A DNA stretch of 64,000 nucleotides from Rotaria sordida (lineage: Eukaryota > Rotifera > Eurotatoria > Philodinida > Philodinidae): assembly GCA_905250125.1 (NCBI GenBank), contig CAJNOL010000273.1, forward strand, positions 1 to 64,000. The letters are read 5' to 3'. The notes under the pieces were generated by a model. The model was not told the origin of the DNA. It saw only the letters and a list, made by a program, of their open reading frames with translations, and made no database searches. The position numbers and the translations under genes were made by a program. Each line of letters starts with the position of its first letter. Within the stretch, counting starts at the first letter, position 1. This document shows, in pieces, positions 26,672 to 38,399 of this stretch.

Positions 26672-27391
26672 AGGGTACCATTCATTTAATAAACGAACAG
26701 TGTTTCACGTGATTTTATTGAAAAGATATCTTTTATAAATGAAACTATTCAAATAAAAACCTATTTATTAACAGTGATGACAAGAAGAATATAAATAAAT
26801 GCAGTGGAAGAGAGAAAAGAGAGAATAAAAAAAGTCGCAACCCGGTGAAGTATGAATCATTCTCCCCGACTCGATATATACAAAAAAAATAATTTGTTGC
26901 TTACAGTGATGTAGAGTAAGCTTTGCCAATCTTATTGAAAAACTACATAGTTCGACATTTCTTCGTATAAAGTAGATATTTCAAACTGCATAATATATAA
27001 TATTATTATTTTATCTATGAGTAATAAAAAAGGAGTAGACATGAAAATTCATCTTATTGATAAGTAAATATTAACTTAAGCGAATTGTTTTAATAGTAAT
27101 CAAGAAATTTCTCAAAAAAAATATATTTTTATATTTAAGGTCAAGGCTCTTTCTTATCAGCCACTTAAGCACAAAAATAAAAATGCAAGTTTAAAAAAAC
27201 ACCAACAACTAAACCATGTGGAGTAAATAAAAGTTTTCAAAAAAGAAATTTAATCATCAATATACAATATATTTTAGAGAAACTCAAAAGAGTTAGATAA
27301 ATTACAGCTAAAATAATTAGTACCATATTTTTCTACAATTATATTGACACTACAATATTAACAGAAATATCATAACAAAAACAAAATTTGT
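26672..27391. other. intergenic between Rel-C and Rel-D
   Basis: About 720 bp, AT-rich, stop-dense in all frames; no gene, RNA or clear repeat seen. It must contain the Rel-D promoter and the Rel-C 3' end. Confidence 0.6.
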
Positions 27392-30300
27392 TCATGAAGT
27401 TGGAATTTTATGTCCAACAAAGTTTTGTCGACAGCAGACGTGCGGTCCTTGTTCTAAACAAAAAAAAATTATTTAAAAAGCTCGTTCGAAGAAATCCTTA
27501 TTTTTGTTACCATCATGAGATACATATTCAAAAATATGATCATAGAGTTTTTTTTCCATTGTTACTTCTTTTTCTTCGTCATATTCCTTTCGTAAGATGA
27601 TCAGACGAAGACGCTGATCAGTTTGTGCTTTTCGTGGTGGGATAATAAATAAATGTTTTTTTTCTATTTTGAATTTTTTTCCATCTAGTTTCTCACCGTT
27701 ACATGAAATAGAAAAATCTACCACAAAAAAAATGCATTATACAATTTGTTTGCATGACTAATTTACAATTCTACCTCTCTTAGGACAATCAACACTTAAT
27801 GGCAATTCAATTATCTGACCACCCATTGCACATAGGTTTTGTGGTTGAACGACATCTGAATTAATACTAACAGGACCATGACCTGAAATTAATTTATAGT
27901 AAATTTATGAGTATATTTCAGATCAAAATAAATATTACCATCTTCAATAATTGATGAATAAGAAACTGTCGAGACAAGCTTATAATCACCGGGACCATGT
28001 CGAACACATAAACCAAATTCAAGTTTACATAGACTAAGATTCTGATTTTTGAACAATTTCTGTTCTTGAGATCCTTGTCGTTTCCAAGTAATCAGATGAA
28101 CTAATATTCTAAAAACAGGAAGAGTTAATTTTCAAGAATATATACCCCTGGAAAACAATAGTTTTAATAGATTTTTTTTCGCAGATACTCCCACCACAAA
28201 AAACATAATTATATATTCGGAAAGCCTTCGAAATTTTTTTTTTGATCATCCTGTATATTTATGTTTTAACTTACGTCTCTTGAATGGAAAATAAATCACC
28301 TGCAATGAAGACATCTTCATTCGTCAGATCTCTGTGAACTCAATTTTATCACTGTCTTCGCAATTAATTTTTTAAATTTATCATCATTACAGAAATAGTT
28401 TTATGTTCTGATGAATAATGTGAATATTACATCGATAGACTCATTAACAAACTTTAAAAATCTGATTGATTCAATTATATGTTTGCTTTTTCTTTTTCAA
28501 AAGTTTAGGATAACAGAAAATCGCAAACTTTACCAGTATATGTAGTTACATTTTTAAAACTCTATTCCATAAGAATAACTAAACTTGAAATAAAAAGGAA
28601 AGTGATAATCGAAAAAGCAGTTTTGAAAGACTTCTCAATGAATGTGCCTACCTAATTCTTATATTACTCATCAGGACTTAATGCAAGACAAGAGAAGAAT
28701 ATTTAGGTTTATGGAAAATTTCAAGCTCTATCAGAATATCTAATCACTTTTTTCGAGAACTGCCACAGTGATGATAAATTTAAAAAATGAACTGAGGTAA
28801 CAGTGACGAATTTCAATTCGTGGGAATCTGATGATGAAGGTGTCTTCATTACAGTTGATTTATTTTCCATTCAGTAGATATAAGTTACAACATAGATATA
28901 CACGGTGATAGAAAATTCCAAACGCTTTCAGATTATGTAATTTTGTTTTTATGATGAGAATATCTTTAAAAAAATCGATTAAAACAATCTTTTTTTCAAA
29001 GATATATATGCAAATGTAAACGTACTCTTTTTTGCCATCTTTGTGTTCATCGGGACTAATTGGAAGATATGTATATTCAAATTCTTGATCGAAATCATCC
29101 TTATCAAATTTTAAACAGCCTCGTTCACCAGCACAGCCAATCGATGATGTATCAATAGGTGGATTTTTTCGAACGACCGTTTTAAAGTGATGCTTATCAT
29201 TGTTCACTGTAACAGCTCTAACACGAGCATAAAGTTCAGGTTTACCATCCTTTGGTACCTTCAGTAGAAAGGAGCTCGTTGTTTTTTTCACATGATTATA
29301 CAATTATTTACCTGAATTTCAACATAAGTTCGTTGTCCAGCATCTTCATCACCTGCTTGTATTAGAGGACAAACACCTGCTTCTAGATCACTGAACATAC
29401 GAACATGTTGATAACGATTTGGTTCTATTAAAACTTTTGGAGCAGCATATTGTGATAATATGTTGTTAACACTTGGAGTATTCACTATTGTTGCTAAGCA
29501 TTTCAAATTATTTGATGAAGATTGAGAGGTACGAATTCTTTTTCGGCGTTGAGTGTTATTCTTATTCTTCGATACTACTTTCATATCATATCATGTATAG
29601 ATAGTAAAAGTTTTTTTTCACATACCTGTAAAGCATTCCTTGTTGTCGGTTTCCATTGATGAAACTTCTTCCACTGTATAGATACATAAACATAAAATTA
29701 AAAAGATTTCGTTTAAAGAAATGTTTACCATGAACAGGATTCATAGCAATTCGAGCAATTTGCAAGATTGAATTAAATTCATTTTCTATTATTTTGATTA
29801 AATCGTTTTCAGACAATCGATCAAAATCAGTCGATGTTGGATCTATGACAATGAAAAAAAAAGTAAATCAATTATTCTTTATTGATATTTTTATTTCTAG
29901 CTCAAGCACTCTAGATTATATGCAAATTTGAAATAAAAAAATCACAAAAAAAAAAATAATAATCAGATAAAAGTTATTAGACGTACTATTATATTTTCTT
30001 GTTAAAAACTTAAAATATGTTTGTAATAGAAATATGTATAAATTTTTCAAAATTGGAAAAAAATTTATTAAATAATTTTTTTTTTGTAATAATCTATTAA
30101 TATAAGCAAATAACCTTACAGTTTATTTCCATCTTAATTGGAATACTATTGAGTTTATTATTCAATTTCATAATGGATTGTGAAGCAAGTTGAAGATGAT
30201 TTTCAATTGCTGCACTAGCCGGTATTATAGTATCGTTTTCAGAAGCTAAAAAATATATACATTCATTTAAATCAGAAGACATCAGTGAATTAAAAAGATT

Positions 30301-31198
30301 TACTTGATTCTGAAGAAATTTGAACATCAAAGTTATTCATACTATGAGAATTTTGAGTATTTGTCATATTGTGATTGTTACCATTAATGTTGCCAATTTC
30401 GTATGTTAAACCTGCACATGCTTAACAAAATCAGAAAAATAAAAATACATTTGAGATTCTATAGACGTACTTGTATCATTCCATTCTTTTAAAAAGTTAC
30501 TAATGTCTCTGATGATGCTTTCATCATTCATTGAAAAACAAGTTTTTAAAGAACCATCAGTAGCAGTGACATAAAGTGGTACAAATAAGTTTTGTCTGCA
30601 ACAATACATTATGCAAGCAAAATTTTGATACTTTGATTGCTCGCCGTTGACTGAAACACCAACAAATGTACTTATTTGGTTATCATCACCGACCGAATTA
30701 TCATTAAACGGAATGACTTTGAAGATAATCTGAAATAGGTCAGCATAACCATCTAGCAAACATGGTAATTGTTGCTGTGTCATATTAGCTGATATTATGT
30801 CCAACGTGCATCGCATTTCAATAGCATATGAGTTTTCAATACAACCATTTTTAGCTATGAAATCCATGCATTCACTCAAACAATGTAATGGATGAAACCG
30901 AATAGGACCGCGCCATGCTCTATGAAACAAAGAAAAAGAAAACTCTTAAGTCTAGTTGAGTAAAAAACAATATTTGTTACTTTGAACCGGTGGATAACTG
31001 TACGTTTAATGAATTGGCTGGTTGTAGAATAACAGACGCGTCATTAAATGGATGTCCATTGAAAAAGTCACTTGACTCTGTAGAATCAGAATTTTGATCA
31101 AGCATGTATATAGAATTGTCTTGAATATCTATAAGATATACAAATTTTGATGTCTTATTTATAGGTAAAAATAATGAATAATCTTTTTCAACAGACAT
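27392..31198 (-). CDS. Rel-C: Rel-homology protein with both DNA-binding and IPT dimerisation halves
   Basis: Twelve exons: 30981-31198, 30471-30919, 30304-30411, 30120-30245, 29729-29842, 29626-29673, 29312-29574, 29026-29258, 27939-28108, 27775-27882, 27511-27717 and 27392-27453; 2106 nt, 701 aa. It is the closest paralog of Rel-E: the same domain order and nearly equal exon lengths in the Rel part. The N-terminal domain (residues 1-222) includes GYADLFQIIFKVIPF, CIMYCCRQNLFVPLY and TCFSMNDESI. The Rel DNA-binding half starts near 399 (KVLIEPNRYQHVRMFSDL, CPLIQAGDEDAGQRTYVEIQ) and includes NLSLCKLEFGLCVRHGPGDY. The IPT half shows LCAMGGQIIELPLSV and LRLIILRKEY. The last intron (27454-27510) is short; without splicing, the frame ends in ...KDFFERAF within it. 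With splicing, the tail resembles that of Rel-E. A 3' splice site lies 41 nt upstream of the ATG. Intron 8 is almost wholly a palindrome. Confidence 0.86.
28139..29010. repeat. fold-back element filling Rel-C intron 8 (about 870 bp)
   Basis: Almost the whole 917-nt intron is an imperfect palindrome. For example GAATGGAAAATAAATCA near 28280 recurs inverted near 28858-28877, with the next block (AATGAAGACA near 28303) also mirrored. The match continues outwards to 28139 and 29010 (GTTTTAATAGATTTTTTTTC on the left against its degraded inverse on the right). Nothing inside codes for protein. Confidence 0.72.
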
Positions 31199-32469
31199 GA
31201 ATAAGAGCAATTCACTCAAGGTATTCGAGTATATAAGTCCTAGAAAAAGAAACAAATTGCATCATCCAGTAGGAAAAAGACAACTCAAGTTCTTTTTTAT
31301 TTAACCATTCTTGTTTTTAGTACGTTAACTATAGAATAGATCTTATGAAAGTATTCAGGAATGATTTCATTAATAAAAACAACGATATATTGATTAATAT
31401 AGCCGATAGAATCCGGCTTTACCTACCCATCATGCTCTATGTTTGAATGAGAATGACAAATGCAGAGTAAGAGAAATTACTCACATACAAACTTCTAGTT
31501 TTCCAACGGTGATATTATTGGTTGATATTTATTTCAGATGAAATCATTCTATTTCTTACATTTGCTACTTATTCTCATATGTCATCAATATTTTTTTCAT
31601 CATTATCACAATTCTACTTTATTTTCAGTATGCGTCAACATGCGGCATCTATATCATTTTAGTAGATTTGATCATGCTTGTTGTACTGATTCATTGCAAA
31701 AATTTGACTCACTTTTGTAAACTTTATGTTTATACATTTAAGATATTGCATGTCATACGTATCAAATCTTAATTACATATGCACATTTAATTTAAAAGGA
31801 TTTCTTATATTGCTAAAAATTCAAAAAAATAAAATAAATAATGTCAACTTTGCTAAAATTCTGAGTGTTGGTTTGATGAAACAAGTATATATGACAAGAA
31901 ATTATTTTGTGTTTATGTTTATATGTAATAGTTTCTTTTGAATATTTGTCAAGAATTAGTTAATGTTAAATTAAAATCAGAATATTTTCATTTATTGTTT
32001 AAATTTAAAATTATAATAATAAATAGATATTGATTTTTTTCATGTGATTGTACCTGGACATTATAATTGTTTCTTCATTTTTATAAATAATTCTATGACA
32101 AAGTAACAAAAAGTCGTAATTCACAATTTGAATATTAAAAAACAAAAGTTTCATTAACAATAGTCGTAGTTTTCTTCATACTATTGATTCAATACTGAGT
32201 ATTCTAAGTATACAGCTCTTATACATATAGATTTTTAAATAATCTTAACATAGAACTATTTTTATTCTACAATGTTAAGTCTTCATTGAGTTGAGATTGT
32301 ATACTAGATAATACTTAGAAATAAGTGGGTGCACGTTTTCAATTCTAATAGAGTTCCTGATTTGATAAAAAAAATGATGCACCTCTTCCTTTGGATGGGT
32401 AGGTATATGTACTTAACTGCTAGTTTCGATATCGTTTTATAAGATTTGTCACATTGTTGCTGTGTATCA

Positions 32470-32675
32470 GGGATCTGTAAGGGAGCAGAAGAAGTATAAA
32501 GAATATAGAGGGTATGAGAGAGTAAAAAATGTATGAGGAGTTTAGGGAGTATAAAGGTATAAGGGAGTAAAAGAAGTATGGTAGTGCAAGGAATATAGAC
32601 AGTATAAGAACTATGAGGATTATAGGGGATATAAGAAGTTTAGAGAATATAATGGGCATAAGGGAGTGTAGGAAA
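32470..32675. repeat. degenerate purine-rich minisatellite
   Basis: About 200 bp made of loose repeats of a unit of roughly 10 bases such as GGGAGTATAA and AGAAGTATAA, strongly purine-biased on the plus strand. The minus-strand open frame across it (Ile/Leu/Phe/Ser-rich) is a by-product of the repeat. Confidence 0.7.
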
Positions 32676-33394
32676 AAAAAGTTCGTTTGTCTGGTAGCAA
32701 TTAAGTATTATATGATTGATATTGTTAAAATGTATTATCTTCATTCTTGACAAATCAGTTTGAGGCTTCTAGCTGGACTATCATTTTTTTATATAGTTTT
32801 TTCTCATCAATTGAAATTGATTGGACACTATTAGTTTGTTAGGAATGAGTGAAGTCTGGTCAGTGGATTTCAAATGATAGAAAATAGGTAGAAATGAACA
32901 GTATCATTACGTTGAAGTTTATGGGTATAAATATTAGAATGTGAGTATCTGTTGCGTTCAGATGGAGATTCTCAAACTCTTAAGACTCCAACAGGATGTT
33001 GAATTGTTAAAAGTAACTTTACTTGTTTGTTTTCTCTTCATAACACAAATGTTTTACATATACTCTACTTCTCTGTAAAACTGTTCTACTTCTTGTGAAT
33101 GTTTCATTTAAAACAGCATAAGTAAAATATCTTTATTATTGGGACTTCTATATGATTTTATTCTGTTAGATGATGATAATTATCATGTATTGATATATGT
33201 AAAAAATTAAACTTTTTTTTTAAAAAGAATAATAAAGACTCATTGTTATTGCTGAAATTATATTTTGCAAATAAATATCTATTGTCCAATAATATAATCT
33301 TAATAACTGTTAGCTTTCTATGTTCATTCGTAGTGGAAGAACGTGACTATATGAAGAATATGATGAACATCAATATGATGAAGATCGTCTAAAA

Positions 33395-33500
33395 ATCGAC
33401 AGTTTTATCATGATTTGTTAGTTCGATTGATCGCGAGATGATATTGCGATGAAACCATCCAAAAAGACGATTTTTGTTAGAAATCGAGATTAATTCATAA
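33395..33500 (-). pseudogene. short relic of the Rel-array N-terminal domain
   Basis: About 65 bases on the minus strand match the segment at about 35575-35650 (the HKNRFCLDDSSRY region) at roughly 75 % by eye, with no surrounding open frame. It looks like a second, older remnant of the same domain. Confidence 0.4.
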
Positions 33501-34209
33501 CTTTTTATTATTTATAATATATACTCCAATCAAACGCTCTCCGATAGTCGTATTGACAAAGAATTATCATTAGTTTGATATGTGACATATCTCTTGCACA
33601 TTGTAATGATGATCATGAAGTTTTCCAACCTATATTGAAGAAATGAAATAGAACATTACATGATATTTGCAGAAGACAATGCTTACCAACTACAATACTG
33701 TATTAAGAAAAACTTGGCGAGACATATATTAAGCGAAAATTTAGATAGGATTTGAAATATAAATACTACTTATTGTATTGTTAATTTTTTGTTGATCATC
33801 TTGAATTTGATGTTGCACCTTTTCTAAAATACATTGACTTTTATCAATTCACAGAAATTAAAAAAAAGTAACAGGAAAAGTACGTTTTACATGTAACATA
33901 GTACTATACAGTTTTGAATAGCCTCTGTAGTCAAATGAGATAGTGTTCGTGTACAATAGACAAAAACATCCTATGTGGCATGTTTGTTCGCATTACTGTC
34001 GATGTACTGTAGTATCCATAAGAAGCGGCGGTATAACAAAGATTTACAGGAGGTAATGCTTACGCCTTTCGATTCCGGCTATCAACGATTGCAGAGAATT
34101 CTTTCTATCTAAATTCGAATTATTTACTAAAAAAAAGTTAAATTAACTGAGAAGAAAACGGTTTCAGAATATATTTTTATAATAAAAGTTATTCCAGTGT
34201 TACTGATAA

Positions 34210-34695
34210 CACTAAAATAAAATGTGTCACAACACTCTATTACGAAAATATGTCGTAATATAGATATGCCGTAGCCTATCTGCTAACTAATCATTCACCG
34301 TTTTGTTTGACGCATACAGCTACATACCAGCAACTCAATTGAACTTAATGAGCTCGTTTATTTTCGTATGGCTTTTTATCTAGCTTATTTATCGATTATT
34401 TGTTAGTCGAGAACATATCGGGAGATCGATTGATAATCGAGAAAGGACTGCCTTAAAGGAGGTATGATCGAGATCAAACGAACACCAAACGACTAAATCT
34501 CAAGACCTGACCACCTTGCGCTTTAAAGAATAGGTATCACTAATTAGAATGAAACTGAAAAAATAGTAATTATTCCCGTTTACAGAAAAATGATAAATGC
34601 GTTAAAGACTGGATTTGAACCATGTTTTCAAAATGTATCGTAACGAGTACCTCATATCGCAAAGCACGACACATGTGACACATTTTATTTTAGTG
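34210..34695. mobile_element. small element bounded by 21-nt perfect inverted repeats
   Basis: A 21-nt sequence at 34210-34230 (CACTAAAATAAAATGTGTCA + C) is perfectly inverted at 34675-34695. The 444-bp interior has no long open frame. It is consistent with a short non-autonomous DNA transposon. Target-site duplications could not be assigned confidently. Confidence 0.5.
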
Positions 34696-35497
34696 TGAAC
34701 TAAAAACTATCTTATAACCGGGATCAATTTTGGCTCTATCACTATCAGAGGTAACTCAGATGCATCAACATTATTATAGTGCAATGAAAACGACTCATTT
34801 CTATCAATTCTAACAGACTTCAAAAATATTCATCCGTTTTGATACAATATACCATGATACAATACTTTCAAAAAAACGCTGCTATAACACTCATTATACC
34901 GATCGATATGCAGGCAGTCGTTATCACATGAATTGTCCTCCTTCGTTTTGTATTAGCTGAAATAAATCTTTCGATGTATATTTATTACAGATCTTTAACA
35001 TATAATAAACTATCTAATTCTAAAAATATTTTTGGAGTCGTTCATTTTGAGAAATGATTACTTTAATATCTAGAAATAAAAAAAATATTAAATAAGATGT
35101 GGTACTTAATCCTTTGACTATTCGTGTTGTCATGAAATCATCGATGAATTGTGATTGATTGCTGATTGTTCGGTCGAATTGATGTCGTCAATTTTTCATC
35201 AAAACTGACGGTTCCAACGATTTACTCTTTTTTTTGAATAAAGTTTTATTTTTATCATTTGTCTATTAAATTAATATTTTCAGTGTAGAAGAAATCAATT
35301 TCAACTGGAAAAAGTCGCTTTTAATATGCCTTCATCTTTAATAAATAATCAAACTCAAAAACTAAGTGACAACAGCCAATGTCGCTAGTATAGGTATTTT
35401 CAGTGTGTTCATAATAGTCAGGGAAGGTAATTTTGACTAAATTCTAACATTTTTCTAAGAGTTTAAAAATATTTATGCATTAAGGTATAGAAAAAAA

Positions 35498-36189
35498 TTA
35501 AGTAGCAGAACTGCGGTTAACTGGTGATTTATGAGCGGTTGGAACGACATAGAAAATCACGATGGAGTGCCAGTTAGTCAAATATCGCGATGAATCATCC
35601 AAACAGAATCGATTTTTATGAGATGAGTAGAAGTTCAAAAACACAGGAGAACAAACAAGCGGATATTTATAGATTGATAGTCCGAAAGTTTCGTCGCCAA
35701 TTATATAATGAAGACTTTCTTCGTTAGAATATATATGTAGAACTATTTTTATGGAGAAAAGTTCATAAGCAGAGCACATGATCATCAAAATAGTTATTTA
35801 TATTCTACAAGTTTATCTAATAAGAAAGATATAAGTTCGAAATGATTTTTTACATAAAAATATAATTAATAATTAGTCTTTGGGAAATATTTCTTTATAA
35901 TAAAAGTTACGATGAAACCTGACACCCTTTATGTTCATAAACTTTAACTATGTTACTTTATATCATTAATATGAGATGCTAAGATATTTTTTTTTTCTAA
36001 AGTTTGCATCAGATCGGATCTGATTGTATGGTTGTAACATCTGTACAGTGGATTATTACTAGTTTTATCGTCTATTGGAATACTATTTGTATGAGTTTTT
36101 TCAAGAGTATTTATGATAGATGTGTATGAATTGAAAAAATATCTGCAGTTGGTGCTCGATTCTTCAAAAAATTCAATCAATATAAACAT
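35498..36189 (-). pseudogene. relic or orphan copy of the Rel-array N-terminal domain
   Basis: Two open stretches lie on the minus strand directly 3' of Rel-B: 35953-36189 (78 aa) and 35498-35788 (96 aa). The first begins at an ATG 2 nt after an acceptor-like ACAG and ends at a donor-like GTAACA. The second shows the pattern of the shared N-terminal domain: YELFSIKIVLHIY, then a hydrophobic strand, then NRFCLDDSSRYL, aligning with FFDIDLYIIGF ... TVFSKEDAGI of Rel-A. The sequence between them does not splice cleanly in frame, and no Rel half follows. I read it as a broken seventh member; a short expressed gene for the domain alone is possible. Confidence 0.45.
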
Positions 36190-36301
36190 CCCTGTAGATC
36201 AACTTTTATTTAACAAAAAAAAGGAAAAAAAATAACAATATTCAAAAAAATATAATACAAACAATTAGCGAAATGCTACACACCGACTTGTCAGAATAAT
36301 T

Positions 36302-37556
36302 TTACTGTGAACAATCAAAATCATGATCACTATCATCATTCTTATTGTCTTGACTGCCATAGTCTAGAGAATCTATTAAAAATTGACTATATGAATTTTT
36401 TTGATTGTTCATTGCTTGTGATACACGAGGTCGACTGATGCTTTTCTCTATATAGAAGAAAGATTAGTAAGAAAAAAAGAAGAATCAATAATCCTTACTT
36501 TCTCGAATAATAGAGGAAAACGATGGTGGAGAAATACACATATATTTATCATTTTCAAGGATACATAACGAAAAAGCTAGTCTACATAAATCAAGATGTT
36601 TAGCTTCGATGATGTCTTTGGTTATCATTTGATTTTGATATAAATTGAACATATGAATTCGTACTCTATATATAACATAAAAAATAATAGTAAAATCAGT
36701 CAAACAAAAAAGAAGATCAATTACTTACTCTTTTAAATGAGATTTGTGTTCTTCTGGATTAATCTGTAAGTAAACACGTTTTGTGATTGAATCAAAATAG
36801 TCTGTTGAATTACATTCATCAAAATCCAAACAGCGAAGATTATTATCATGAGATAACTGATCTTGTCTCGCACGTGTTTTTGGTGGTACAATTACTTTAG
36901 AATCATGAGATTGGTTATCTAGAGTTACGACTGTAATACAGAGATACATCGTCCGACAACATCTTTCAGGGACCTGAAAATTACATACGATTTTATATGA
37001 TGAATTCTCATGACAACGATCAAAAACTTACTTTTATTCGGATCGGTGTTCGTTGAGGACCTTCACCAGATAGAAAAGGGATATGTTTTTTTGCTAAATC
37101 TTTCATACTTCGATAATGCCAATCTGATTTGGGTTGTGTGATAATTTGTGGTGCTTCATATGGATAATTTATTGCCATTTGTCTATCAATAATATTATGG
37201 GATTTAACGCACGAATCTTCAGCTGCTGTTAATGATTCATCAATGGACATTGGTCGTTGAAATGGGAAATGTTTGCTATTTTTTGATAAATCGAGAGGTG
37301 AATCTTGTGATTCATATCCAAAGGTCGTTGGATATGACTGATTAAAAATTCCGTTACACCAAGGTTCTAAATAGATGCAAAAAGAAAATTTAATTATAAA
37401 TGAAAAAAAAAACTGTTTTTGTTTAGAACAGAAGTAAATAAGTTATTTACAATGTAATCAATTGGATATTTTTTAGAAAGAATATTTTGAAATTAGTTTT
37501 TGAAAAAATACAACAAAGTATATATACATACCTTGATTATTGACGAATTTTACCAT
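36302..37556 (-). CDS. Rel-B: short protein with only the RHD DNA-binding half
   Basis: Five exons: 37532-37556, 37032-37366, 36729-36973, 36499-36665 and 36302-36447; 918 nt, 305 aa. After about 78 residues comes the Rel-like half: QIITQPKSDWHYRSMKDL, IPFLSGEGPQRTPIRIK, LDFDECNSTDYFDS, VRIHMFNLYQNQ and HLDLCRLAFSLCI. The 245-nt and 167-nt exons have exactly the lengths seen in Rel-A, D and F. Unlike the others it lacks the shared N-terminal domain. Its last exon encodes a distinct Asp/Ser/Asn-rich acidic tail (about 258-305) that could be an activation or interaction segment. The start ATG is in a 25-nt first coding exon. A relic of the N-terminal domain lies just downstream. Confidence 0.83.
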
Positions 37557-37828
37557 GTTCAAAATTGATAATAAAGGTCTATCCTCAATTGTGAATTTTT
37601 AATTAAATCTGAAACATAAATATAAAGGTTATTAGTTTTCAATCGTTGTGATATTATGTTAGATTCTGAAATTATCATGCAAATGACAACAAAATAATAC
37701 TAACGCAATGAAAAGACTAAACCAAGGATATCATAGATTATATTTACTTAAATTATTGTTGTTTGTCAATGTAGAATTATTATTAATTATCTTATCTGAA
37801 TTCAAGTAAATTTACGATGAAACTTCTT

Positions 37829-38399
37829 CACGTGTCAAATCGCTTTTCAATTGAGACAATGTTTATTTGATGAGTACTAGTAAGTTATAGAAGAGTCTAG
37901 CATGGTTTCATGTTTCGAACCTTCGTTCTCGAGATGTTGAAATGTTACTGTATTTTTCAACAAAAAAAATTGTGATAATCCCCATCAAGTCACATGGAAA
38001 ATCGATTTTCGAATTTCGACTTCAAACCTCACATGAACAATGTTCACAATGAGATTAGATCATTGAATAAATTGTTACTTTTCAAGTATCTCCTATTCTG
38101 AGATATTGAATATTCGAAATTCTCTCATATGTAAAAGTAAATATTTTTCATATAGTTAGAGAAGGTAAAATTTGCACAATCAATTAATTTTGTTGAGAAT
38201 TTTGTTTGTACAAAGTTTGAAATTGATATTCAAAAGTCGATTTTGCCATGTGACTTGAGGCGGATCATAACTATTTTTGTTGAAAAATTCAGTAAAATTT
38301 CGATATATCAAGAATGAAAGATCGAAAAATGAAATCATTCTAGATTTTTCTATTACTTACTAGTTGTCATTAAATAAATATTGTCTCGATCGACACGTG
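37829..38399. repeat. fold-back family 1, copy 1 (about 570 bp)
   Basis: Imperfect palindrome with ends CACGTGTC and GACACGTG. Its left arm (TTTATTTGATGAGTACTAGT near 37870) is mirrored in the right arm near 38360. The sequence is homologous along its length to the element at 62415-63016. Confidence 0.78.

Larger units (their letters stand above)
31240..35497. other. intergenic upstream of Rel-C
   Basis: About 4.3 kb with no intact gene. It holds a purine-rich degenerate minisatellite (32470-32675), a short decayed relic of the Rel N-terminal domain near 33400-33500, and a small element bounded by a 21-nt inverted repeat (34210-34695). A plus-strand frame at 31538-31720 has no support. Confidence 0.5.
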
